Assembly: GCA_017455385.1 (NCBI GenBank)
Contig: JAFTBD010000135.1
Span: forward strand, 1 to 5,170
DNA length: 5,170 nucleotides
Direction: 5' to 3'
Source: Clostridia bacterium
GTDB lineage: Bacteria > Bacillota > Clostridia > Christensenellales > CAG-1252
The notes beneath the pieces were generated by a model that was given only the letters and a program-made list of their open reading frames with translations, was not told where the DNA came from and ran no database searches. Position 1 is the first letter of the stretch; each line of letters starts with the position of its first letter. The position numbers and the translations under genes are program-made. Below, piece after piece: positions 1-5,170 of this stretch.

Positions 1-2
1 CC

Positions 3-254
3 CTCATCGAGGTGCGGGTCACTCCCCAGCGGGGGGACGGCTTCGACCGCATCGCCGAGCGCATCTATCAGTTCGAGGAAGTGGAGAGCATGTACCTCAT
101 GTCCGGCGCCTACGATTTCGCCGTCACCATCACGGGCCGCAGCCTGAAGGACGTGGCCTCCTTTGTGTCGGCCCGGCTCAGCACCATCGAGGGCGTCATC
201 GGCACCGCCACCCACTTCATCCTGAAAAAGTACAAGGAGAAGGGCGGCGTGTTT
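3..254 (+). other. Lrp/AsnC-family regulator fragment: C-terminal RAM (ligand-binding) domain only
   Basis: The translation, beginning IEVRVTPQRGDGFDRIAERI and containing SGAYDFAV, GRSLKDVASFV and TATHFILKKYKEKG, follows the alpha-beta fold of the Lrp/AsnC effector-binding and oligomerisation domain, with the conserved G-x-Y-D turn. In this family the domain follows an N-terminal helix-turn-helix, which here lies off the left edge. The fragment covers nearly the whole domain and stops about where Lrp proteins enter their short C-terminal tail. By hand count about 90% of its codons end in G or C and its base composition is about 63% G+C, well above the LspA part that follows. Its target genes and ligand cannot be told. 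It is probably from a different locus or genome than the rest of the window. Confidence 0.75.
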
Positions 255-593
255 TTGCACGTCGCTCTGTCTTTCATCCTCGCGGGCGGGATCGGCAACC
301 TTGTGGACAGGATTGCGCTCGGCTACGTTCGGGATTTCATAGAGTACACTTTTATCTATACTCTATTCGGGAAAAACTTCGCGATATGTAATTTTGCGGA
401 CGTCGTTTTGACGATAGGTGTCATCCTTTTGATCCTTTATCTCATCGTTTTTTATGCAATAGACACGAAGAAGAAAGCGCAAATCAAGGAAACCGCCGCA
501 CCGAGTAGTGTTCAAGATGAAGAAGCTGAAATGTCAGAGCCTCTATCCGTATCTCCCGAGGATGAGCGATCGTCCGGGGACGAGGAGGATTGA
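3..593 (+). CDS. lspA: Chimeric open frame: C-terminal domain of an Lrp/AsnC regulator joined in frame to the C-terminal part of signal peptidase II (LspA); 5' end off the window
   Basis: The frame is open from the window edge; the first possible start, GTG at 12, lies inside a conserved Lrp domain and is not a real start. Residues below count from that GTG. Residues 1-81 are Lrp-like. From about residue 82 the frame matches LspA, the membrane aspartyl protease that cleaves prolipoprotein signal peptides: GGIGNLVDR (92-100), GYVRDFI with catalytic-type Asp108, and NFAD with Asp130, then a last membrane helix (about 132-150). The first two LspA helices and the conserved N-terminal region are missing, so this product could not be a working LspA. 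It ends in an acidic, Ser-rich tail of about 40 residues. The stop lies 9 bases before rluD, the usual lspA-rluD arrangement of Bacillota, so the LspA part belongs with the DNA to its right. Identity of both halves is clear; the fusion itself is probably an assembly or recombination artefact. Confidence 0.8.
   Translation, partial: LIEVRVTPQRGDGFDRIAERIYQFEEVESMYLMSGAYDFAVTITGRSLKDVASFVSARLSTIEGVIGTATHFILKKYKEKGGVFLHVALSFILAGGIGNLVDRIALGYVRDFIEYTFIYTLFGKNFAICNFADVVLTIGVILLILYLIVFYAIDTKKKAQIKETAAPSSVQDEEAEMSEPLSVSPEDERSSGDEED
246..260 (+). other. Joint between Lrp-like and LspA-like sequence
   Basis: Lrp homology runs to about Val80-Phe81 and LspA homology starts at about Leu82 (numbering from the GTG at 12). 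Around this point G+C falls from about 63% (bases 1-240) to about 43% (bases 301-540), and G/C-ending codons fall from about 90% to about 55% (hand counts). The exact breakpoint cannot be fixed because the residues at the joint (GGVFL) could belong to either protein. Confidence 0.65.
583..588 (+). promoter_or_regulatory. Ribosome binding site of rluD, distant from its start
   Basis: A perfect AGGAGG sits inside the last codons of the LspA frame, 14 bases before the ATG at 603. This is longer than the usual 5-9 bases, yet no nearer in-frame start exists: the in-frame codons between it and the ATG are not start codons, and the TTG at 606 is farther away. Its position inside the upstream gene suggests translational coupling between lspA and rluD. 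Confidence 0.6.
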
Positions 594-602
594 TCCTTTT
601 AT

Positions 603-1511
603 ATGTTGCAAACATTTACTGTGGAGAAAAAAGGGGAGAGGATAGACGTATATCTCGCCGCCGCAATGAATAAGACTCGTTCCTCGGTTGCGAAAGCCAT
701 CGAAGAAGGGCGCGTTTTTTGTAACGGTGCCACGGTCACCAAGGCAGGCTATAAGCTCGAAGTAGGGGACAATGTGGAGATTGAGAACGTGGAGCCGAGA
801 CCTATTTCGGCGGTCGGAGAAGATATCCCCATCGATATCGTTTACGAGGACGATGACATCGTCGTGGTGAATAAACCGCAGGGAATGGTGACCCATCCCG
901 CGAGCGGATCGCCGGACGGGACTCTCGTAAACGCGTTGTTATATAAGATCTCGGATCTAAGCGGGATCAACGGCGAGATACGTCCCGGGATCGTTCACCG
1001 TTTGGATAAAGACACTTCGGGGCTTTTGGTCGTGGCGAAAAATGATGAAGCACACCTTTCGCTTTCCAAACAGATATCCACGAAGAAGGCGTTGCGGTAT
1101 TATTACGCATTGGTTGAGGGAGTTATTTCTTCCGAGGGCGGCGTGATAGATAAAGCCATTGCACGTAGCAAGAAGGATCGCAAAAAGATGGCGATCTCCG
1201 AGGACGGAAGACGCGCGGTCACCATTTATAAGGTCATTGAAGTATTGAAGAATAAGACTCTCGTTGAATGTGAATTGAAAACGGGACGCACTCATCAGAT
1301 CCGAGTGCATATGAAAAGCATCGGACATCCCGTCGTGGGTGATACCGTCTACGGGACCGCCAGTCCGCTCGCCCCCGAAGGACAATTATTGCACGCGCAT
1401 AAACTGGTCTTGTTCCACCCGAGAACGGGAGAGCAGATGACTTTTGTGGCGCCGGTAAATGCCACATTCGCAAAAGCGCTCGTGACCTTGGGCGCACATA
1501 GTAAAATATAA
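603..1511 (+). CDS. rluD: RluA/RluD-family 23S rRNA pseudouridine synthase (YlyB-like)
   Basis: A cytoplasmic enzyme of 302 residues that isomerises uridine to pseudouridine in RNA; RluD members act on helix 69 of 23S rRNA. An S4 RNA-binding domain occupies about residues 12-60 (RIDVYLAAAMNKTRSSVAKA, then VFCNGATVTKAGYKLEVGD). The catalytic domain starts near 78 with IVYEDDDIVVVNKPQGMVTHPA. The family signature HRLDKDTSGLLVVAKN spans 132-147, with Asp135 as the expected catalytic nucleophile. KTGRTHQIRVHM (226-237) and GHPVVGDTVYG (241-251) are further conserved blocks. Length is normal for the family. It follows lspA by 9 bases, as in Bacillus (lspA-ylyB), so co-transcription is likely. Its stop codon abuts the convergent rqcH. 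Family assignment is secure; the exact target uridines and the RluD versus other RluA-type label are inferred from the S4 domain and gene context. Confidence 0.93.
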   Translation: MLQTFTVEKKGERIDVYLAAAMNKTRSSVAKAIEEGRVFCNGATVTKAGYKLEVGDNVEIENVEPRPISAVGEDIPIDIVYEDDDIVVVNKPQGMVTHPASGSPDGTLVNALLYKISDLSGINGEIRPGIVHRLDKDTSGLLVVAKNDEAHLSLSKQISTKKALRYYYALVEGVISSEGGVIDKAIARSKKDRKKMAISEDGRRAVTIYKVIEVLKNKTLVECELKTGRTHQIRVHMKSIGHPVVGDTVYGTASPLAPEGQLLHAHKLVLFHPRTGEQMTFVAPVNATFAKALVTLGAHSKI

Positions 1512-1518
1512 TTATTTT
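1503..1518. terminator. Small A/T-only inverted repeat at the rluD/rqcH convergent junction (weak bidirectional terminator candidate)
   Basis: AAAATA and TATTTT form 6-bp arms around a TAAT loop centred on the two abutting stop codons, and T's run on to base 1520 on the + strand. A stem of only A-U pairs is weak, so terminator function is doubtful. It is the only local hairpin I see between the two convergent genes. Confidence 0.25.
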
Positions 1519-3197
1519 TTCAGTTCCGGGTGTGCGTTCGGGACGACGTCTATCGTTTTATAATCGGAATAGTACACGAGACCGACTTTTTTCGCAGGGT
1601 GCCGCCTGACGTTTCTGCGTGCCGTATAATCGATGGGGACGGAAACGTCGGTTCTTCTGTCCGAATAATATGCGGCGATCTCCGCGGCGATGAGGAGTAC
1701 CATTTCGGGAATGGTCGCATTCTTCTCGCTGAGGACGATGACGTGGGAGCCGTGTGACTTCGCTACGTGGAGCCATAGGTCTCGTTCTTTCGCGACTTTG
1801 AAGGTGATAAGTTCGTTTTGGATGCCGCCTTTACCGCATAATATCTCGTAGCCACCTGCCTCGAATATCATATAAGAGGGTAGGGCTTTTTTGTTTCTTT
1901 CTTTTTTCGCCGCACGCAAGAGTCCTGCCTGTCTCATCTCTTCTTCTGTGATAGCGATATCTTCTTGTGTTTCCGCAAGTTTCAGCTGAGTGAGTAAGGT
2001 CTCGTAGTACATTAGATTCGCTTCATTTTGTGCGAGGAGCGTCTCGTTGATCTCTTTTCCGCGTTTCAATTTTGCGTATTTTTTATAGAGTTTTTGCGCG
2101 TAAGCGGAGGGAGTCATAGAGGGATCCAATTCGATGATCCGATTCTCGTTTGCGTAATAATCGAATACCTCGACAGAACGGTCGTGCGGTTTGATTTTAT
2201 ATAGGTTGGACGTGATGAGCTCCGCCGTGACCCGTATCTCTTCGGATCTGCTCTCATCCGCGAGTTTCTCTGAAATGGCTTGGATGGAGTTCTTTGCTTT
2301 TTTGATGGCGGCGTTCAGAATGCGCTCCAAGTTTTTTGAAGAAGCGTGCAAACGAGCATTTCTGTCGAGCAGGGAGAAGACTTCATCGGCGCAATCATTC
2401 AGAGAATCGCGCGGCTCAGTCTCAGCAAAAGAACAATCATAGGGATAGAAATCGGCCGTTTTCCCGACCTTGATGCAGGGTCGGAAATAAGGGGAATGAT
2501 AAATGTCGGAATAGGCGCGTGCGATTCTTGCTACATTTTCGGGGAAGACACCACCTTCTTTCTCGGCGACGGATAAGATCTGTTCAGCACCTGCGGAAGA
2601 AGTGCCGGAGGTCTCCTTTGTCAGGAAATCGCGGTAGGGTCTGTCTGTCTCTCGGAGCGCCTTGCATAAGAGAGTTTCGTCTCCGATGAAGATTTTGTTT
2701 TGCTCGGGGGGAAGGTAACGCGCGCCGATAAGTATTTCGCGACGCTGTTTCTCGTCCGGAACGAGTTTATACAAAGAGTCAAGGATGCGTCTGTCTGAGT
2801 CGAGGAGTATGATATTGCTGTATCTGCCCATAAGCTCGCAAACGAGATAGAAATCTTCGTCGTCGAAAAGCTCGTTTCTTGCGTTCAATGCGATCTCGAG
2901 GATGCGGTCGTTCGCGATGGCGGATATGCCCTTTACGACAGCAGCACCGACGTATTTGCGCAAGATCATCAGAAGAGGCGGTGCGGCATAGGGGTTCTCC
3001 TTCTTTACGGTGGTGAGATGGATGCGCGGACTATTCGGGTCTGCGCTTATGACGAGAAGAAGATTCGTCCGCCCTGTGAATATGCTGAGAGTGATCTCGT
3101 CCTTTTCGGGCTGGCAGATCCTGCGTATTTTCCCGCCGGATAAACGATCATTAAGCTCTTCGGCGAGAGCGTGTAACGTGATATAATCGCTTGGCAT
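1512..3197 (-). CDS. rqcH: RqcH (NFACT family, formerly fibronectin-binding protein A-like): ribosome-associated quality control factor
   Basis: In bacteria RqcH binds 50S subunits carrying a stuck peptidyl-tRNA and, with RqcP, recruits tRNA-Ala to add C-terminal alanine tails that mark the chain for degradation. The 561-residue product has normal family length. The NFACT-N domain (about 1-175) starts with MPSDYITLHALAEELNDRL and contains QPEKDEI, PRIHLT, KKENP, and ELMGRYSNIILLD. Asp97-Arg98 in ANDRILEI fall at the same numbers as the D97/R98 pair of Bacillus subtilis RqcH needed for activity. A helical middle region (HhH-like, then coiled coil at about 280-425) leads to the NFACT-R domain (about 440-555): YEILCGKGGIQNELITFK, DLWLHVAKSHGSHVIV, KVGLVYYSDYKTIDVVP. 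The start is fixed by homology, although no ribosome binding site precedes it; a promoter just upstream predicts a leaderless transcript. It is divergent from tig and convergent with rluD. The older name, fibronectin-binding protein, does not imply a surface role. Confidence 0.93.
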   Translation of the reverse strand: MPSDYITLHALAEELNDRLSGGKIRRICQPEKDEITLSIFTGRTNLLLVISADPNSPRIHLTTVKKENPYAAPPLLMILRKYVGAAVVKGISAIANDRILEIALNARNELFDDEDFYLVCELMGRYSNIILLDSDRRILDSLYKLVPDEKQRREILIGARYLPPEQNKIFIGDETLLCKALRETDRPYRDFLTKETSGTSSAGAEQILSVAEKEGGVFPENVARIARAYSDIYHSPYFRPCIKVGKTADFYPYDCSFAETEPRDSLNDCADEVFSLLDRNARLHASSKNLERILNAAIKKAKNSIQAISEKLADESRSEEIRVTAELITSNLYKIKPHDRSVEVFDYYANENRIIELDPSMTPSAYAQKLYKKYAKLKRGKEINETLLAQNEANLMYYETLLTQLKLAETQEDIAITEEEMRQAGLLRAAKKERNKKALPSYMIFEAGGYEILCGKGGIQNELITFKVAKERDLWLHVAKSHGSHVIVLSEKNATIPEMVLLIAAEIAAYYSDRRTDVSVPIDYTARRNVRRHPAKKVGLVYYSDYKTIDVVPNAHPELKK

Positions 3198-3203
3198 AGC
3201 AAA

Positions 3204-3233
3204 ATTTTAACATATTCATTCTTTATTTATCAA
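3204..3233 (-). promoter_or_regulatory. rqcH promoter predicting a leaderless mRNA
   Basis: Read on the minus strand, TTGATA (3233-3228, 5 of 6 to the -35 consensus) is followed 18 bases later by TAAAAT (3209-3204, 5 of 6 to TATAAT), with an extended -10 TG at 3212-3211. Six bases (TTTGCT) separate the -10 box from the ATG at 3197-3195, so the expected +1 is the A of the start codon. The lack of any GGAGG-like site before the ATG agrees with this. Confidence 0.5.
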
Positions 3234-3256
3234 TAAAATTATTAAAGATATACTTG

Positions 3257-3279
3257 TTTTACGCTTGCACGCGTTAAAA
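3257..3279. repeat. Imperfect inverted repeat over the tig -35 region (possible operator)
   Basis: TTTTACGC (3257-3264) and GCGTTAAAA (3271-3279) are complementary apart from one extra T and flank a 6-base spacer, TTGCAC, the same bases proposed as the tig -35 box. Such a layout could be an operator, but it matches neither the CIRCE (HrcA) nor the CtsR consensus, and it may be chance in A/T-rich DNA. Confidence 0.25.
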
Positions 3280-3291
3280 CTTTGTGATAAT
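3265..3291 (+). promoter_or_regulatory. Promoter of the tig-clpP operon
   Basis: GATAAT at 3286-3291 (5 of 6 to TATAAT) has an extended -10 TG at 3283-3284. The -35 is weak: TTGCAC at 3265-3270, 15 bases upstream, keeps only the TTG. Bases 3220-3260 are A/T-rich and could act as an UP element. The predicted start near 3298 gives a leader of about 27 bases that contains the ribosome binding site of tig. Confidence 0.5.
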
Positions 3292-3312
3292 ATGTATCTT
3301 GCCACTATTTAC

Positions 3313-3317
3313 GGAGG
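3313..3317 (+). promoter_or_regulatory. Ribosome binding site that fixes the tig start
   Basis: GGAGG lies 7 bases before the ATG at 3325. It favours that codon over the TTG at 3265, which would add 20 residues but overlaps the promoter and has no ribosome binding site. Confidence 0.85.
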
Positions 3318-3324
3318 AAAAGAA

Positions 3325-4671
3325 ATGAAAAATAACACTACTCTTAAAGTTTCTGTCAAATGCGGCGCTCAGAAGAAAGACTTCGACGTCGCCTACGAGC
3401 TGAAGACTGCCACCCTCACCGAGATCTATACCTTCACGGTGGAAGGTGAGTTGTGGGACATCTGTTCCGAATGCGCGTATCTTGCCAATAAAGGCAAGTT
3501 CTCCATCGTCGGTTTCAGGAAAGGGCATGCCCCTCGTTCCGTCATTGAGCATACTTACGGGAAGGATGTTTTCGTCTCTGACACCGAGGAGGTTGCCGTG
3601 AACGAGATCTATAACGCCCTTATGGAATCGAAGACCATCGATGCCGAGCATTTGGCGATGAGACCTCTTCTCGACGTTGCGACGCTGGAGAACGGAAAGG
3701 TCGTCTTCTCTCTGACCGTTGCCTATCTACCGAAAGACGTTGAGGTCATCTATACCGGTCTCGAGATCGAGAGAGTCCTTCCCGACGTCGATGGCGCCGT
3801 TGAGCGTCAGATCGCTGCCGCTCGCGACAGGGCGGGATATTGGGAGGTCGTGGATCGTCCGGCGCAGAACGGCGATCAACTGAACCTTGATTACAGCGGT
3901 TCGATCGATGGCGTGAAATTTGACGGCGGCACCGCGGAGAAGCAGGACCTCGTTCTCGGAAGCGGTTCTTTCATTCCCGGTTTCGAAGATCAGCTCATCG
4001 GTGTGAAAGCAGGCGAGAGCAAAGACGTCGTCGTTACCTTCCCGAAGGATTACGGCGCGAAAGATCTCGCAGGCAAAGAAGCTGTCTTCGCTTGCACTGT
4101 CCACACGATCAAGGAGAAGAAACTCCCCGACTTAGATGATGACTTCGCGAAAGACGTCAGCGAATTCGACACCTTGGAAGCCTATAAGGCGGATCTCCGC
4201 GCAAAGGCGGAAGAAACAGAGGCGAAGAATGCTGAGGTCGCCACGTCCAATCGTATCATCGAGGCTCTCATCAAGAATAACCCCATCGAGTTCCCCGAGG
4301 TGCTCATCGAACAACGCGCGCAAAATATGTTGAAAGATATGCGTCAGCGCATGGAGAGCCAAGGCATTCCTTTCCAAATGTATCTGCAATATATCGGCAA
4401 GACGGAAGCGGATCTTATCGAGTCCTATAAGTCCGAAGCGAAAGAGAAAGAGACCATCCGTTTCATTATGAATTATATCGTCGAGAAGGAGAACATTCAG
4501 GTCACGCAAGCCGATTTCGATGCGGCGGTGGAGGTCAGAGCGGCATACGCAGGCAAGAAAGTCGGCGAGTATCGCAGGAGCATGAAGCAGGATGAAGCGG
4601 ACTATATCCTGAATACATTGATGACGGATAAGGTGATGAAGATCCTTTCCGAAAAGAATAAATTGGTGTAA
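3325..4671 (+). CDS. tig: Trigger factor, ribosome-bound chaperone and peptidyl-prolyl isomerase
   Basis: Trigger factor docks at the peptide exit of the ribosome and shields emerging chains. The 448-residue product has the three usual parts. The N-terminal ribosome-binding domain (to about 135) carries the signature loop as GFRKGHAP at 63-70, then RSVIEHTYGKDVF. The FKBP-type PPIase domain (about 175-265) includes GDQLNLDYSGSIDG, GSGSFIPGFEDQLIG and TFPKDYGAKDLAGKEAVF. The C-terminal substrate-binding arms begin at LPDLDDDFAKDV (267-278) and continue to the end. Relative to E. coli trigger factor, the loop lies about 20 residues later, so there is a short N-terminal extension (MKNNTTLKVSVKCGAQKKDF). 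The usual GFRKGK lysine is His68. The start is set by the GGAGG at 3313. It lies 48 bases upstream of clpP, the common tig-clpP(-clpX) operon order. Codons are rich in C-ending forms, as expected of a well-expressed gene. Confidence 0.95.
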   Translation: MKNNTTLKVSVKCGAQKKDFDVAYELKTATLTEIYTFTVEGELWDICSECAYLANKGKFSIVGFRKGHAPRSVIEHTYGKDVFVSDTEEVAVNEIYNALMESKTIDAEHLAMRPLLDVATLENGKVVFSLTVAYLPKDVEVIYTGLEIERVLPDVDGAVERQIAAARDRAGYWEVVDRPAQNGDQLNLDYSGSIDGVKFDGGTAEKQDLVLGSGSFIPGFEDQLIGVKAGESKDVVVTFPKDYGAKDLAGKEAVFACTVHTIKEKKLPDLDDDFAKDVSEFDTLEAYKADLRAKAEETEAKNAEVATSNRIIEALIKNNPIEFPEVLIEQRAQNMLKDMRQRMESQGIPFQMYLQYIGKTEADLIESYKSEAKEKETIRFIMNYIVEKENIQVTQADFDAAVEVRAAYAGKKVGEYRRSMKQDEADYILNTLMTDKVMKILSEKNKLV

Positions 4672-4706
4672 TATAATTCGCTGAAAGGTCAATAAATAAA
4701 AAATAT

Positions 4707-4712
4707 AAGGAG
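4707..4712 (+). promoter_or_regulatory. Ribosome binding site of clpP
   Basis: AAGGAG ends 7 bases before the ATG at 4720 and supports that start. The 48-base tig-clpP gap holds no hairpin terminator, so the two genes are probably co-transcribed. It also contains TATAAT at 4672-4677, without a matching -35 box. Confidence 0.8.
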
Positions 4713-4719
4713 AGCCACT

Positions 4720-5170
4720 ATGGATAACGAAAAAATGCAGTACGTCACGATCCCTTACGTGATCGATCAGACCAGTCGCGGGGAAAGGCAATACGACATT
4801 TATTCCAGACTCTTGGAAGATAGGATCATCTTCCTCTCGGGTACGGTCACTACGGAGCTTGCGAATAGCATCATCGCGCAGATGATCTATCTGGAAGGGA
4901 AGGATCCCTCCAAGGACATTTCTCTCTATATCAACAGCCCGGGCGGCAGCGTGTCCGATGGGCTCGCCATCTACGATACTATGAACTATATCAAGTGTGA
5001 CGTGAATACCATATGTATCGGAAGCGCGATGAGCATGGGCGCTGTCTTGCTCGCCGCAGGCACCAAGGGCAAGAGGTATGCTTTGCCCAGTGCCGACATT
5101 ATGATCCATCAGGTGCTCGTTTCGGGCGGTATCGGCGGTCAGGCGACCGACGTTGCCATCTACACGGAGC
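4720..5170 (+). CDS. clpP: ATP-dependent Clp protease proteolytic subunit ClpP (3' end off the window)
   Basis: ClpP forms the barrel-shaped serine peptidase that ClpX or ClpA/ClpC feed with unfolded protein; it acts in the cytoplasm. The first 150 residues are visible. The N-terminal block IPYVIDQTSRGERQYDIYSR, then LLEDRIIFLSG, is canonical and includes the axial-loop region. INSPGGSVSDGLAIYDTM (71-88) carries the oxyanion-region glycines. The nucleophile is Ser105 in GSAMSMGAVLLAAG, and the catalytic histidine is His130 in IMIHQ. The Asp of the triad lies beyond the window. The motif before Ser105 reads SAMS rather than the common MAAS, and the segment after His130 is VLVSGGIGGQATD. The gene follows tig in the order usual for the tig-clpP-clpX cluster, so clpX may come next outside the window. 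Identity is secure. Whether it is the main ClpP or a second paralogue cannot be told from this part. Confidence 0.95.
   Translation, partial: MDNEKMQYVTIPYVIDQTSRGERQYDIYSRLLEDRIIFLSGTVTTELANSIIAQMIYLEGKDPSKDISLYINSPGGSVSDGLAIYDTMNYIKCDVNTICIGSAMSMGAVLLAAGTKGKRYALPSADIMIHQVLVSGGIGGQATDVAIYTE

Noticed and set aside
12..593. A genuine new regulator-peptidase fusion protein
   Set aside because: LspA lacks its first two membrane helices, the Lrp half lacks its tail and (in view) its DNA-binding part, and composition shifts at the joint. A chimeric joint explains all of this more simply.
957..1385. 142-codon minus-strand open frame inside rluD
   Set aside because: It lies wholly antisense to the conserved catalytic domain of rluD and has no protein family features.
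1493..1536. CGCACA/TGTGCG as a rho-independent terminator
   Set aside because: The arms are only 6 bp and separated by 32 bases, with no T tract directly after the right arm, so this is not a convincing terminator by itself.
3265..3324. Upstream TTG start that would lengthen trigger factor by 20 residues
   Set aside because: It overlaps the likely promoter, lacks a ribosome binding site, and the added residues do not resemble trigger factor. The ATG at 3325 has GGAGG at ideal spacing.
3198..3324. CIRCE element (HrcA) or full CtsR box in the rqcH-tig intergenic region
   Set aside because: No TTAGCACTC/GAGTGCTAA arms and no tandem GTCAAA heptads are present.
4132..5109. Long (325-codon) minus-strand open frame covering the end of tig and most of clpP
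   Set aside because: It is antisense to two secure genes, crosses their intergenic gap, has a His/Arg/Ile/Leu-rich composition typical of reverse-strand shadows, and shows no recognisable motif or ribosome binding site.

Overview
The window carries ordinary bacterial housekeeping genes. It reads most like an uncultured Bacillota (Clostridia-type) organism, though this is an inference from gene content and order. The supporting points are the signal peptidase II-pseudouridine synthase pair (lspA-rluD/ylyB), an RqcH/NFACT protein, strong AGGAGG-type ribosome binding sites, and the classical tig-clpP order. No mobile element, CRISPR array, tRNA or rRNA was seen, and no gene-free stretch exceeds 130 bases.

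Layout. Bases 1-593 are one open frame made of two unrelated pieces: the C-terminal ligand-binding (RAM) domain of an Lrp/AsnC regulator (to about base 254) and, in frame, the C-terminal part of lipoprotein signal peptidase LspA (from about base 255). Composition and codon use change sharply at the joint, so a chimeric assembly or recombination joint is much more likely than a working fusion protein. Next on the + strand is an RluD-type 23S rRNA pseudouridine synthase (603-1511). Its stop codon directly abuts the stop of a convergent minus-strand gene, rqcH (1512-3197), with no base between them. A 127-base divergent intergenic region (3198-3324) appears to hold two promoters, one for rqcH and one for the + strand operon tig (trigger factor, 3325-4671) and clpP (4720 to beyond the window end).

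How the genes fit together. Right of base 1512 the genes share one theme, the fate of nascent chains. RqcH adds alanine tails to chains stuck on split 50S subunits, trigger factor receives normal chains at the exit tunnel, and ClpP is the peptidase that, with ClpX, degrades tagged or misfolded chains. The left genes (rRNA modification and lipoprotein maturation) are ordinary neighbours in Bacillota.

The points most worth a second look are the Lrp-LspA joint, the apparently leaderless rqcH promoter (its -10 box places the predicted transcript start on the A of the ATG), the RqcH/trigger factor/ClpP neighbourhood, and small departures from consensus in trigger factor and ClpP motifs. I see no convincing previously undescribed system here.
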